A stretch of DNA of 64,000 nucleotides from Chitinophaga silvatica (GTDB lineage Bacteria; Bacteroidota; Bacteroidia; Chitinophagales; Chitinophagaceae), in contig NZ_QPMM01000002.1 of assembly GCF_003419895.1 (NCBI RefSeq), positions 248,001-312,000 of the forward strand, given 5' to 3'. Position 1 is the stretch's first letter. Each line of letters opens with the position of its first letter. Positions 26,915-36,483 of this stretch are shown here, in pieces. The notes beneath the pieces were generated by a model. The model was not told the DNA's origin. It saw only the letters and a list, made by a program, of their open reading frames with translations, and ran no database searches. The position numbers and the translations under genes were made by a program.

Positions 26915-28207
26915 ATGTTAAGGTTACTGGCAACAATAAGAAAAGAATGGCAACTGCTGTTACGCGATAAAACAGGTATTATACTGTTGTTCGTCATGCC
27001 TGTGGTGCTCATTACTGTAATGGCACTCATTCAGGACGCCCCGTTTAAGGATTATCAGGATATTAAGTTCGATCTGCTGACGGTGGATAATGATCACGGT
27101 AAGCTTGGTGCATTTGTAAAAGAGGGATTGGCTAAAAGTGGTCAGTTCAATATAATAGATTCTATTGATGGTAAACCATTAACAGAAGATGAGGCCAGGA
27201 AGTTGGTAAACGTTGGTAAGTATAAGATCAGCATCATTGTACCGAAAGGATCAACAGCGGAGATTGTCAGCAATGCTAATCGAATTGTCAATGATATTAC
27301 CAAAAGAATGGGGATACCGGGATCTTTGCCGGTAAAGCTAAGACCAGATTCTTTGCACGTCACCATTTATTTCGACCCTGCTGCTAAGAAGGCTTTTAAA
27401 AGCGCTATACATCAGGCGGTCGATAATTTTCTGACACAGGTAGAAACAGATATGCTGATTGATCGGATTCAGCGACAGCTAAACAGTAAAGATAGCAGTC
27501 ATGTAGCTTCCGATACATTATCAATTCGCCTGCAGGCAGTTGGATTAAAAGAACAAAGCACCGGAACGGGAAAGCAGTTAGATGTTATTTCCAATTCGGT
27601 ACAGCATAATGTACCAGCCTGGAGCATTTTTGCCATGTTTTTTATCGTAATACCTATTGCTGGTAATATGATCAGAGAAAGGGAAGATGGTAGCCTGTTG
27701 AGAATGAAATTGATCCCTGGTTCCTATTTGAATATACTCGCAGGAAAAATGTTGTTCTTTGTTGGAATCTGTGTTGTTCAGTTTTACCTGATGATGTTGG
27801 TAGGCATCTATTTAATGCCACTGCTGGATTTACCAAAACTGGTGATGGGATTTCATCAGGGTGCTACATTAGTTGTTGCTATTGGTATAGGCCTGGCTGC
27901 AACATCATATGGAATTTTAATAGGAACGATTTTTAAAACGCCTAATCAGGCACTCAACTTTGGAGCAATATCAATAGTAATCCTATCTGCCATCGGAGGA
28001 ATCTGGATTCCACTGGAAGTAATGCCGGAAAAGATGCAGGTTATTGGCCACTTATCACCATTGAGCTGGGGATTAGATGCAATCAACGATATCTATCTGC
28101 GAAACGGAGATATCGGGTTTGTATGGATGAAGGTAGTAAGGTTAGTATTGGTAAGTATAGCCATGCTGACAATTGCCGGATATATTGAAAAAAGGAGAAT
28201 GGCCTGA
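26915..28207 (+). CDS. ABC-2 type transporter permease
   Basis: This 430-residue membrane protein has one N-terminal membrane segment (GIILLFVMPVVLITVMALI), a large extracytoplasmic domain of about 200 residues, and five or so C-terminal segments (WSIFAMFFIVIPIAGNMIREREDGSL, then MLFFVGICVVQFYLMMLVGIYL in parts). This is the ABC-2/YhgE-like architecture. The motif IREREDGSLLRMKLIPGS is typical of the family. It starts five bases after the ATPase gene. It is likely the inner-membrane part of the product exporter. Confidence 0.92.
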   Translation: MLRLLATIRKEWQLLLRDKTGIILLFVMPVVLITVMALIQDAPFKDYQDIKFDLLTVDNDHGKLGAFVKEGLAKSGQFNIIDSIDGKPLTEDEARKLVNVGKYKISIIVPKGSTAEIVSNANRIVNDITKRMGIPGSLPVKLRPDSLHVTIYFDPAAKKAFKSAIHQAVDNFLTQVETDMLIDRIQRQLNSKDSSHVASDTLSIRLQAVGLKEQSTGTGKQLDVISNSVQHNVPAWSIFAMFFIVIPIAGNMIREREDGSLLRMKLIPGSYLNILAGKMLFFVGICVVQFYLMMLVGIYLMPLLDLPKLVMGFHQGATLVVAIGIGLAATSYGILIGTIFKTPNQALNFGAISIVILSAIGGIWIPLEVMPEKMQVIGHLSPLSWGLDAINDIYLRNGDIGFVWMKVVRLVLVSIAMLTIAGYIEKRRMA

Positions 28208-28296
28208 TAAATATTTTCAAAACAACTGTAAAACCGTATTTTTACTCCCCACAAGGGCATTCGCCTTCTAAATACAGGCGATAAACCTACAACATT

Positions 28297-28563
28297 ATGG
28301 AAGATTTAAAAACAAAACTGAAAGTACAAATCATTGAGGCATTAAACCTTCAGGATATTAAACCAGAAGATATTGATGATAACGCAGCATTATTCGGAGA
28401 TGGTGGCGAGGGCCTGGGGCTCGATAGCATCGACTCTCTCGAATTGATGGTGTTAATGGAAAGACAATATCATATCAAAGTGGAAGATCCAAGGGAAGGC
28501 CGCAAGATACTAACGTCTGTTCAGTCTATGGCCGATTTTATTAAATCAAAACAGCCAGCATAA
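28297..28563 (+). CDS. Acyl carrier protein
   Basis: This 88-residue carrier protein has the phosphopantetheine site GLDSIDSLEL with Ser44. Length and helix pattern are those of ACPs; the insert GDGGEGLG before the serine is a feature of the secondary-metabolism ACPs with the DSIDS form. It lies 15 bp before the ketosynthase. It would carry the growing chain for the KS/CLF pair and pass it to DarB. The fatty-acid ACP of the organism is expected elsewhere. Confidence 0.92.
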   Translation: MEDLKTKLKVQIIEALNLQDIKPEDIDDNAALFGDGGEGLGLDSIDSLELMVLMERQYHIKVEDPREGRKILTSVQSMADFIKSKQPA

Positions 28564-28578
28564 GTTTAAGTTAAGCAG

Positions 28579-29793
28579 ATGGCGGAAAGAGTGTATATAA
28601 CAGGGGTAGGAATGATCACCGCCATAGGTGATGACGTTGCCGGAAATTTACAGCAGCTGCATGCCCAAAAAAGCGGCCTGGGATATACTCGTTATATCGA
28701 TACTGTTTATAAAAACGTACTACCGGTTGGTGAAGTAAAACATTCGAATCAGTCGTTGTTTGAACTGGCCGGAGTTCCAATACAGGAAGGTCTTACCCGT
28801 ACTACTTTATTAGGACTGGTGGCAATGCGTGAAGCCTTACAGCAAGCCGGGATCGGCGATCTCAATGCTGTGCCTACCGGTTTCATTAATGCCAGCACCG
28901 TAGGAGGGATGTGCGATACCGAAAAGGTATACTTCGATATTACTGACCCTGAAAAAGATGGGTCGTTCTTAAAGTTTATTGATACACTCGATTGTGCGGA
29001 TTGTACTCAACGTATAGCCGATATAGTTGGATTTGGTGAACATATTGCAACTATCAGCACAGCCTGCTCTTCTTCTGCCAATGCATTGATGTTTGGCGCC
29101 AGAATGATTAAACAGGGATTGTACGATCGTATGGTTTGTGGTGGTACTGAAGCACTGACACGTTTCACGTTAAATGGATTTAATTCATTGAAAAATGTGG
29201 ATAAGCAGTTTTGCCGCCCATTTGATCAGCAACGCACCGGCCTGAATCTGGGAGAAGGTGCAGCCTATCTGGTACTTGAATCAGAATCATTTGCAAAAGC
29301 AAATAATAGCAGGATCTTAGGAGAACTTTCAGGTTATTGTAATACCAATGAAGCGTTTCATCCAACCTCGCCTTCTCCGGATGGAGATGGTGCTTTGGAA
29401 GCAATGCGGAGCGCAATGGCAATGAGTGGCATTACCAGTAACGATGTTTCATATATCAATGTACATGGTACTGCTACGTTGAATAATGATATTTCTGAGG
29501 GTAAAGCCCTGGAAAGATTGTTTGGAAGCCAGGTTCCGCTGTTTAGTTCTACCAAGCCTTTTACCGGCCATACGCTGGCTGCCGCCGGAGCAATTGAGGC
29601 TATTTACTCATTGCTGGCAATCAGACAAGGGCTTATTTTCCCTAATCTGAATTTTTCTGAACAGATGGAAGAACTACAAATTTCACCTGTTACCACGCTG
29701 ATGGAAAACGTAACTGTAAATCACGTCATCTCAAATTCTTTTGGCTTTGGCGGTAATAACGCCTCACTTGTGATAAGTAAATATGAAGGGTAA
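28579..29793 (+). CDS. Beta-ketoacyl-ACP synthase, FabF-like
   Basis: This 404-residue elongating ketosynthase has nucleophile Cys163 in STACSSSANAL and histidines 296 (NVHGTATLNND) and 331 (KPFTGHTLAAAGA), all catalytic positions intact. The end motif NSFGFGGNNASLV is typical. It overlaps the next gene by 11 bp, the usual arrangement of a ketosynthase with its chain-length factor. It probably extends the acyl chain used in dialkylresorcinol synthesis. No ketoreductase or dehydratase gene lies nearby, so these activities must come from elsewhere. Confidence 0.94.
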   Translation: MAERVYITGVGMITAIGDDVAGNLQQLHAQKSGLGYTRYIDTVYKNVLPVGEVKHSNQSLFELAGVPIQEGLTRTTLLGLVAMREALQQAGIGDLNAVPTGFINASTVGGMCDTEKVYFDITDPEKDGSFLKFIDTLDCADCTQRIADIVGFGEHIATISTACSSSANALMFGARMIKQGLYDRMVCGGTEALTRFTLNGFNSLKNVDKQFCRPFDQQRTGLNLGEGAAYLVLESESFAKANNSRILGELSGYCNTNEAFHPTSPSPDGDGALEAMRSAMAMSGITSNDVSYINVHGTATLNNDISEGKALERLFGSQVPLFSSTKPFTGHTLAAAGAIEAIYSLLAIRQGLIFPNLNFSEQMEELQISPVTTLMENVTVNHVISNSFGFGGNNASLVISKYEG

Positions 29794-30826
29794 GTGCTAC
29801 ATACAAGGAATGGCAGCAATTTCGCCGCAGCCAACATTTGAAGAGAATCTCTTTTCAGCTCAGTTATTATATACAGATAACAATCTCCTTCCCTGTAAGG
29901 AACCCGATTATAAACCATTCATTCCGGCAAATAGTCTGCGCCGAATGTCGCGCATGCTGAAAATTGGTCTGACAACCGCACTGAAAGCGATTACAGATAG
30001 TAATCTTACCGTCCAGGGACCAATTGTAACCGGAACAGGAAAAGGATCATTACAGGATACAGAGAAATTTCTGAAAGAGATAGTAACCTATCAGGAAACT
30101 GCTCTGAATCCAACTCCGTTTATTCAGTCGACCTACAATTCTGTAAATGGTCTGATAGCCTTACAACAGAAATGTACTGCCTATAACAACACTTTTGTAC
30201 ATCGTGGATTCTCTTTTGAGAATGCATTGTTAGATAGTATGATGTTGTTACAGGAAGGCTCAGATCATGTGTTGACAGGCGCTTTTGAAGAAATTACCGC
30301 AGAGCATTTTTATATTAAGAGCCGAATCGGTTTTTGGAAATCCGAGCAAATAGATAGTCGTGAATTGTTGTTGCACAATACTCCAGGCTCTGTTGCCGGA
30401 GAGGGTGCAGCTTTCTTCATGCTCACACAAGAGCCAACCGATCAAAGTTATGCAGCAATCAATGGTTTGAAGCTATTGTATAAGCCTTCTGCGGAGAAAG
30501 TGTTATCTACCTTACAGGCATTTGCTCCTGAAGTAGATGCAGTAATAACAGGTAGAAACGGAGATTGCAGGTTCAATCATTTTTATAATATTGTTGAGCA
30601 GCATTTTGATAATATCCCTCATATTCCATTCAAACATTTATGTGGTGAATATGATACAGCAAGTGCGTTTGGAATGTGGCTGGGTGCTAATTTGCTGAAA
30701 CACCAGGAACTTCCTGAAGCCTGGTTTGCAAAGGATCAACATCCATCTAAACCAATTAACAAAATACTGTTATACAATCATTTTTACGGAGAACAACATG
30801 CGTTTATATTGTTAGAGCGAGTGTAG
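29783..30826 (+). CDS. Ketosynthase-like chain-length factor, no catalytic Cys
   Basis: This 347-residue protein is a degenerate thiolase-fold ketosynthase. The nucleophile block of the upstream enzyme (CSSSANAL) aligns with GFSFENAL here, so Cys is replaced by Gly142, and the histidine motifs are not kept. The fold is still recognisable from SLRRMSRMLKIGLTTALKAI and SVAGEGAAFFML. Loss of the Cys together with the overlapping ketosynthase gene suggests a chain-length-factor partner in a heterodimer. It is the last gene of the operon, followed by a terminator at 30846. Confidence 0.86.
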   Translation: MKGKCYIQGMAAISPQPTFEENLFSAQLLYTDNNLLPCKEPDYKPFIPANSLRRMSRMLKIGLTTALKAITDSNLTVQGPIVTGTGKGSLQDTEKFLKEIVTYQETALNPTPFIQSTYNSVNGLIALQQKCTAYNNTFVHRGFSFENALLDSMMLLQEGSDHVLTGAFEEITAEHFYIKSRIGFWKSEQIDSRELLLHNTPGSVAGEGAAFFMLTQEPTDQSYAAINGLKLLYKPSAEKVLSTLQAFAPEVDAVITGRNGDCRFNHFYNIVEQHFDNIPHIPFKHLCGEYDTASAFGMWLGANLLKHQELPEAWFAKDQHPSKPINKILLYNHFYGEQHAFILLERV

Positions 30827-30845
30827 TTTTCCTGAAGCGAATTTT

Positions 30846-30876
30846 AAAGGCTAACCTTTTTGGGTTAGCCTTTTTT
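30846..30876 (+). terminator. Intrinsic terminator of the dialkylresorcinol operon
   Basis: AAAGGCTAACC pairs with GGTTAGCCTTT over 11 bp, with a T run ending at 30876, 20 bp after the last stop codon. Confidence 0.88.
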
Positions 30877-30952
30877 ATGTTGATGATTATGTGATTAATT
30901 GGAATGAAATTGAAGTATCTGTATGTGTGTTTCTCGTGGCTGAAGACAGGGG

Positions 30953-31300
30953 AGGGGCAAGCCCAATGCTATTAAGTTAAGGAAGGGGGGGATGGAATAT
31001 TGACTTCAATTTAAATAATTGGTTTCCTTTACCGTAAACTGGGCAGGGGTAAACTCTGCCCCTACAGGGCTTCAGCGAATTACAGTTTCTATATTGTAGA
31101 ATTGTTTCTTTACAGAAATGAAATTAGTAGATGACATTTAACATGAAATATATCTAACAGATGAAAATATAGTTTCGCTGAAACTCTGTAGGGGCAGGGT
31201 TTACCCCTGCCAGTTTATGGTAAAGGAAACTAGCCAATTAAATTGAAGTCAATATTCCATCAACCCCCTACCTAATCCTAATAGCATTAGACTTGCTCCT
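30953..31300. repeat. Long inverted repeat of a second family, R5
   Basis: Arms 30953-31079 and 31174-31300 are inverted copies at roughly 80% identity. They share AATGCTATTA, GATGGAATATTGACTTCAAT, TTTCCTTTACC and TTCAGCGAA. Each arm also has its own small palindrome, GGGCAGGGG/CTGCCCC. The centre is AT-rich and holds no gene. It is unrelated to R1-R4 and fills most of the 528-bp gap between the dialkylresorcinol operon and the convergent M14 peptidase gene. It could be a decayed mobile palindrome. Confidence 0.88.
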
Positions 31301-31354
31301 GCTCCGCTTACAGTAAAAGAAATTTATCAATCACAGAAAGCCTATAAAATCATC

Positions 31355-33085
31355 TTAGAAAACCCTATACACCGGATATCTCATATACTCTGGCTCTGCG
31401 TAGGGAGAGCTATTAAAAATGAATTCGAGTTGGGCACCTGCACTATTGGCGAAAGTGGAATCACCTGCTTTTTTCTGTTGTAATTGCTCCTGTACTTCAG
31501 GGTGCTGAGATAACCATTCGGCGCCTGTATCTTCAAAAACGTAAGGGCTATAGCCTTCTTTCTGGCTAAGAATTGCATCAAAAAAGTTCCAGGCAAAGTA
31601 GGAATCAGGAGCAGTTGGTTCCAGCACTTCCATGAGGTATCGATTTGCTGTCTGGTTCATAGGGATATAATAATCGCCTTTTCTGAACCGGATGCTATCC
31701 ATGCTGCTTCGTACTTTGACGTTAGTGTGCAGATAATGTTTTTCAAATGGTTTGGGATATGATTGATAATCTGTAATATGATAGGTTTCCACTACCATAA
31801 TAGTATCCTTTTGCAATTGTTGGAGTTTCACCTGATTGTTTTTGAGCAAATTGATGACTGCCCACCAACCTTGAGGAATAATATATGCCTGGGGTTTATT
31901 CACAAAATTTTCGGGGCTATAGGTATCGTAGAACTTTACTTCTTTTACGTAAGGAGCAGCGCGATCGTAGTATAGTCGGGGTAATCCGGAAATTGAGCTG
32001 GGTTTATAACCGGCAGTAAAACCTCTGAAGGTAATCAACCGGTGTTGGGATTTATCGACTTTCCAGGCTAGCGGGAAGGACGTTTGATTGATGCTGGCTT
32101 GTTTGGTAGCATCACGCAGTTGTTTTATTTCCTGGCTATGTTCGGAGGTAAACTGAATGAAGCATTCCATGAGCGCATAAGTAGCTTTAACTCTTTGTGG
32201 GTATGGTTTCAGCATATGTGTTTCGGGTACAAATCCGAATGTATGAAATAGGGTAGTATAACCGGAAGAGTAGCGTGGGCCATCGGCAAATTCCGTCCAG
32301 CCGCTATCTGGTGTGTTGCCGAAATGATTCACGTATGGTACAAGGTCATAACCTTTAGCTTTCATGAGGGAATAAAGGCCGGGTTCGAAGGTTTTATGCA
32401 GAAAATCGCCCATTGGGCCACCCAGTTTAGTATGTTGAGTGGCGAGGAGGGTGATGATATGTTGATAATCGGCACCATTGCTAACATGGTTATCGATAAA
32501 GACATCGGGATCGGTAAGGTGATAGATTTGCTGGAAGGCCAGGGCGTTTCTGGAATCCGTTTTTATGAAATCGCGGTTTAGGTCCAGATTCTGGGCATTT
32601 CCTCGCGATCCGAAGGCATCGGGGCCATTTTGGTCTACCCGGTAATAAGGGGAACGATTTAGCATACCTCCGATATTATAGACAGGGATTACGGCCAGAA
32701 CAATATTATCGGGGATAGAGATACGTTTGAGTGCCAGGTCTCTGAGGAGCATCATTGAGGCATCTATTCCGTCTGGTTCCCCGGGATGTATTCCGTTGTT
32801 GATCAGGATAATACGTTTGTTTTGTTGGCGTAATTTATTGAAATCGAATACCTTAGAGGTAGAATAGGTGACAAGGTGCAGGGGGAAGCCGGCATCGGTA
32901 TTTCCTATAGTTTGGAGGTGGATTTGTGGAAAACGTTTGGCCAGGAGTTTATAATAGTCGATTACTTCGTTGTAAGTGGCGGTTTGTTGTCCGTTTGTTT
33001 TCTCGTAACGGGTTGTCAGATCTTGGGCAAAGGCCAGGAAAGGGATAAAAATGGCTATTAGCAGGCAGATTTTCTTCATTTTCAC
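31355..33085 (-). CDS. M14 family zinc carboxypeptidase, secreted
   Basis: This 576-residue protein has a signal peptide (MKMKKICLLIAIFIPFLAFAQ). Zinc ligands are His100 and Glu103 in GIHPGEPDG and His200 in FIDNHVS, with the catalytic glutamate in FVPETHML. These are the M14 carboxypeptidase positions. The protein continues with a C-terminal beta-rich part of about 200 residues common in Bacteroidota homologues. It acts in the periplasm or outside and probably cuts peptides; substrate unknown. It lies downstream of rpsT but is separated by a terminator, so it must have its own promoter. Confidence 0.93.
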   Translation of the reverse strand: MKMKKICLLIAIFIPFLAFAQDLTTRYEKTNGQQTATYNEVIDYYKLLAKRFPQIHLQTIGNTDAGFPLHLVTYSTSKVFDFNKLRQQNKRIILINNGIHPGEPDGIDASMMLLRDLALKRISIPDNIVLAVIPVYNIGGMLNRSPYYRVDQNGPDAFGSRGNAQNLDLNRDFIKTDSRNALAFQQIYHLTDPDVFIDNHVSNGADYQHIITLLATQHTKLGGPMGDFLHKTFEPGLYSLMKAKGYDLVPYVNHFGNTPDSGWTEFADGPRYSSGYTTLFHTFGFVPETHMLKPYPQRVKATYALMECFIQFTSEHSQEIKQLRDATKQASINQTSFPLAWKVDKSQHRLITFRGFTAGYKPSSISGLPRLYYDRAAPYVKEVKFYDTYSPENFVNKPQAYIIPQGWWAVINLLKNNQVKLQQLQKDTIMVVETYHITDYQSYPKPFEKHYLHTNVKVRSSMDSIRFRKGDYYIPMNQTANRYLMEVLEPTAPDSYFAWNFFDAILSQKEGYSPYVFEDTGAEWLSQHPEVQEQLQQKKAGDSTFANSAGAQLEFIFNSSPYAEPEYMRYPVYRVF

Positions 33086-33103
33086 AAAAGTTGATAGAAA
33101 AAC

Positions 33104-33132
33104 AAAAAGCCCTTCCTGTGTAAGGAAGAGCT
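33104..33132 (-). terminator. Intrinsic terminator of rpsT
   Basis: On the minus strand AGCTCTTCCTTA pairs with the complement in AGGAAGGGCT and is followed by five T residues. It lies 22 bp past the rpsT stop and only 19 bp before the peptidase start. Confidence 0.82.
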
Positions 33133-33154
33133 ATAAATATTGTTACTGAAGCAA

Positions 33155-33409
33155 TTAAGCGAGAGTAGCGATTCTCTTAGCCAGTTTGCTTTTCAGATTT
33201 GCTGCTTTGTTTTTGTGGATAACGTTACGTTTAGCCAATTTGTCGATCATGGAAGCTACCTCAGCCAAATCTTTCTGCGCTGTTGCCTTATCGGTTACGG
33301 CTTTCAGGTCACGGATGGCGTTACGAGTGGTTTTACCGTAGTAACGGTTACGCTCATTACGTTTTCTGCTTTGACGTACGTCTTTTTTCGTTGCTTTATG
33401 GTTTGCCAT
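33155..33409 (-). CDS. rpsT: 30S ribosomal protein S20
   Basis: This 84-residue, very basic protein starts [21 protein letters not shown] and has the S20 helical-bundle pattern with [23 protein letters not shown] near the end. S20 binds 16S rRNA early in small-subunit assembly. Length is normal. It stands alone, with a strong promoter and its own terminator, as usual for rpsT. Confidence 0.98.
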   Translation of the reverse strand: MANHKATKKDVRQSRKRNERNRYYGKTTRNAIRDLKAVTDKATAQKDLAEVASMIDKLAKRNVIHKNKAANLKSKLAKRIATLA

Positions 33410-33434
33410 TTTTCAAATTTCAAGTTTCGGACGG

Positions 33435-33466
33435 CAAAGGTAAAGATATTCCTTTTACAAAACAAA
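33435..33466 (-). promoter_or_regulatory. Promoter of rpsT
   Basis: On the minus strand TTTG (complement of 33463-33466) is followed after 20 bp by TACCTTTG (complement of 33435-33442), a full match to the Bacteroidota consensus, 25 bp before the start codon. Confidence 0.78.
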
Positions 33467-33652
33467 CTTAAAGTAGTTTTTCCGTCAAGCTGCAAATATA
33501 AGTACCTTTTATCACAGATAATTGCTTGATTTTTTCTAATTTTTTCGATCCTATGTATTGAAAAACGTGCGATATTTGCAATCCCATATATTAATATATA
33601 GGGAACACTGAAGAAAAGTATTTGAACTGAAGATCAGCAAAACTCGTTGTAA

Positions 33653-36406
33653 ATGAAGGACTTCTCATTCGTCACCAGCTCACATCCTGCTTACATTGAA
33701 TCGTTATATCAGGATTTCCGCAAAGATCCCAATTCTGTGGACCCAGAATGGGTTAAATTTTTTGAAGGATTTGATTTTGCAGTATCCAATGTAAACGGTA
33801 AGGCCGGAGCGCCTACAGCAGGAGGCAGCACCTCTTTGCCGGTGAGTGACGACCAGTTGGCAAAAGAACTGGGCGTATACCGTCTGATACAGGCGTATCG
33901 CAAAAAAGGCCACTTAGTCGCAAAAACCAATCCCATCCGTGAACGAAAGGACCGCAAGGCCAATCTGGATCTCGCCAGCTATGGTTTGAGCGATGCTGAT
34001 CTAAAAACCACATTCTATGCCGGTACAGCTATCAATTTGGGAAAAGCAACCCTAGAAGATATCGTTGCTTACCTGAAGAAGATATACACCGGTTCTGTAG
34101 GCATCCAATATACCTATATCAATTCCCGCGAAAAGTCGAAATGGCTTGAAAAGGAATTTGAAAAAATCATGACAGAGCCATTATCGCTCGATCAACGCCG
34201 CCGTATTCTGCAAAAATTGAATCAGGGCGTAATTTTCGAAAAATTCCTTCATACAAAATATATCGGGCAGAAGCGTTTTGGTCTGGAAGGTGGTGAAGCT
34301 ACTATTCCGGCGCTGGATGCAATGCTTAATGTGGCAGCCGATTACGGTGTTCAGGAATCTGTGATCGGAATGGCACACAGAGGACGTCTGAACGTGCTGG
34401 CTAATATTCTCGGTAAAACATATGAGCAAATCTTCAACGAATTTGAAGGATTAGCAGTACCGGATATGACCATGGGAAGTGGCGATGTGAAATATCACCT
34501 CGGTTTCCGTTCTCAGGTAACTACCCAAAATGGCAAAGCAGTAAACCTGCAACTGATGCCAAACCCTTCTCACCTCGAAGTAGTAGATCCTATAGTAATT
34601 GGCTTCTCCCGCAGTAAGGCAGATGTTATTTACGATAGCGATTACGATAAAATATTGCCTATTCTCATTCATGGTGACGCAGCTGTTGCTGGTCAGGGTA
34701 TCGTGTATGAAGTAGAACAAATGAGCAAATTGAAAGGCTACTACGTAGGTGGTACCATTCACTTTGTAATCAACAACCAAATTGGTTTTACTACCGATTT
34801 CGATGATGCAAGATCTTCAGACTACTGTACCAGCGTAGCTTCTATCGTTCAGGCTCCGGCCTTCCACGTGAATGGCGACGATGCTGAAGCGGTGGTAAAA
34901 GTTTCTCAACTGGCTGCCCGTTACCGTCAGGAGTTCAACGAAGATGTATTCATTGATATGGTGTGCTACCGTAAGCATGGTCATAACGAAGGTGATGAAC
35001 CTAAGTTTACCCAACCTAGCTTATATGCACTGATCGAGAAACATGCAAATCCTCGTGAGGTTTATACTCAGTTCTTACTGAATAATGGTGAGTCTGATGC
35101 CCAGGCATTAGCTAAGGAAATGGAGAAAGGATTCTGGGATGAGTTGCAAGCCCGCCTGGATGAAGTAAAGCAACATCCGCTGCCTTACTTTAATCAGAAA
35201 CCAGAAGAATGGTGGCTGGCTTTACGTAAAGCTACCCCGCAGGACTTTGACGCTTCTCCTACTACTGCTATTAAGGAAGAAGATTTCAAACGTTTATTCG
35301 ATGGTTTGATGAAATGGCCTGAAAACTTTGTGCCATTACGTAAAGTGAGCAAACTGCTTCAGGATAAAATCAAATTGTATCAGGAAGAAGGAAAAGTTGA
35401 CTGGGCAACCGGTGAACTTCTGGCTTATGCCAGTCTTTTGATTGAAGGCAAGGATGTAAGAATGAGTGGGGAAGACGTGAAACGCGGTACTTTCTCTCAC
35501 CGTCATGCAGTATTGTTCGATGAAAACACGAATGAGACTTACAACCGTCTTAACCATCTTCAGGAAAATCAAGGTAAATTCAGAATATATAACTCTTTAT
35601 TGAGTGAATATGGAGTATTAGGATTTGAGTATGGCTATGCAATGGCTAATCCTAATGCCCTGGTGCTGTGGGAAGCACAGTATGGCGATTTCGTTAACGG
35701 TGCTCAAACAGTGATCGACCAATATGTAACCAGTGCAGAGCAAAAATGGACTACTCAGAATGGGTTGGTAATGTTATTGCCTCATGGTTATGAAGGAGGA
35801 GGGCCAGATCACTCTAACGCCCGTCCGGAGCGTTTCCTGCAACAATGTGCTGAAGAAAACATGGTAATTACCAACATTACTACAGCAGCCAACTTCTTCC
35901 ACGCATTGCGCCGTCAGCTTACCTGGCAATTCCGTAAGCCATTGATCAACTTCTCGCCAAAAGCGAATTTGCGTCATGTGGGTGCTTACTCTCCAATGGA
36001 AGAATTTACATCCGGAGGCTTCAAGGAAGTGCTGGATGACCCATTCATTGAAGATGCCAGCGTAGTGAAGAAAGTATTGCTTTGCACCGGTAAGATGTAT
36101 TTCGACCTGAGTGACAAGCAGGCAAAAGATGATCGTAAAGATGTAGCAGTTGTAAGATTGGAACAGCTTTATCCATTACCACTGAAACAGCTGGATGTTA
36201 TTGCTCAGAAGTATAAGGGCGCAACATTCTTCTGGGTACAGGAAGAACCACTGAACATGGGTGCTGCTTCTTACTTACAAATGAATCTGAAACAGATCAA
36301 CTACGGTGTTATTAGCCGCAACCCTAGTGCTTCAACAGCTACAGGTTATGCGAAAGTACATGCTCGTGAACAACAGCAGATCATTGATACAGCTTTTAAC
36401 ATCTAA
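33653..36406 (+). CDS. sucA: 2-Oxoglutarate dehydrogenase E1 component
   Basis: SucA is the thiamine-diphosphate decarboxylase of the 2-oxoglutarate dehydrogenase complex. The 917-residue protein begins with the E1o-type N-terminal segment (SFVTSSHPAYIESLYQDFRKD). It then shows HRGRLNVLANILGK, GDAAVAGQG (ThDP/metal-binding), NNQIGFTT, RKHGHNEGDEP and, toward the end, the transketolase-like part with DHSNARPERFLQQCAEEN. Length is normal. It is followed 77 bp later by sucB. No lipoamide dehydrogenase gene is nearby. Confidence 0.98.
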   Translation: MKDFSFVTSSHPAYIESLYQDFRKDPNSVDPEWVKFFEGFDFAVSNVNGKAGAPTAGGSTSLPVSDDQLAKELGVYRLIQAYRKKGHLVAKTNPIRERKDRKANLDLASYGLSDADLKTTFYAGTAINLGKATLEDIVAYLKKIYTGSVGIQYTYINSREKSKWLEKEFEKIMTEPLSLDQRRRILQKLNQGVIFEKFLHTKYIGQKRFGLEGGEATIPALDAMLNVAADYGVQESVIGMAHRGRLNVLANILGKTYEQIFNEFEGLAVPDMTMGSGDVKYHLGFRSQVTTQNGKAVNLQLMPNPSHLEVVDPIVIGFSRSKADVIYDSDYDKILPILIHGDAAVAGQGIVYEVEQMSKLKGYYVGGTIHFVINNQIGFTTDFDDARSSDYCTSVASIVQAPAFHVNGDDAEAVVKVSQLAARYRQEFNEDVFIDMVCYRKHGHNEGDEPKFTQPSLYALIEKHANPREVYTQFLLNNGESDAQALAKEMEKGFWDELQARLDEVKQHPLPYFNQKPEEWWLALRKATPQDFDASPTTAIKEEDFKRLFDGLMKWPENFVPLRKVSKLLQDKIKLYQEEGKVDWATGELLAYASLLIEGKDVRMSGEDVKRGTFSHRHAVLFDENTNETYNRLNHLQENQGKFRIYNSLLSEYGVLGFEYGYAMANPNALVLWEAQYGDFVNGAQTVIDQYVTSAEQKWTTQNGLVMLLPHGYEGGGPDHSNARPERFLQQCAEENMVITNITTAANFFHALRRQLTWQFRKPLINFSPKANLRHVGAYSPMEEFTSGGFKEVLDDPFIEDASVVKKVLLCTGKMYFDLSDKQAKDDRKDVAVVRLEQLYPLPLKQLDVIAQKYKGATFFWVQEEPLNMGAASYLQMNLKQINYGVISRNPSASTATGYAKVHAREQQQIIDTAFNI

Positions 36407-36483
36407 AAAAATTGAAACTATAAACAGAATAACCAGGTTTTATGTTTAGGCTAAAAGCTGGTATCACCATCAACTGATTAAAT

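Noticed and set aside
30827..31354. A small gene in the gap after the dialkylresorcinol operon
   Set aside because: The gap is occupied by a terminator and the R5 inverted repeat; no frame longer than a few tens of codons with protein-like content was found.
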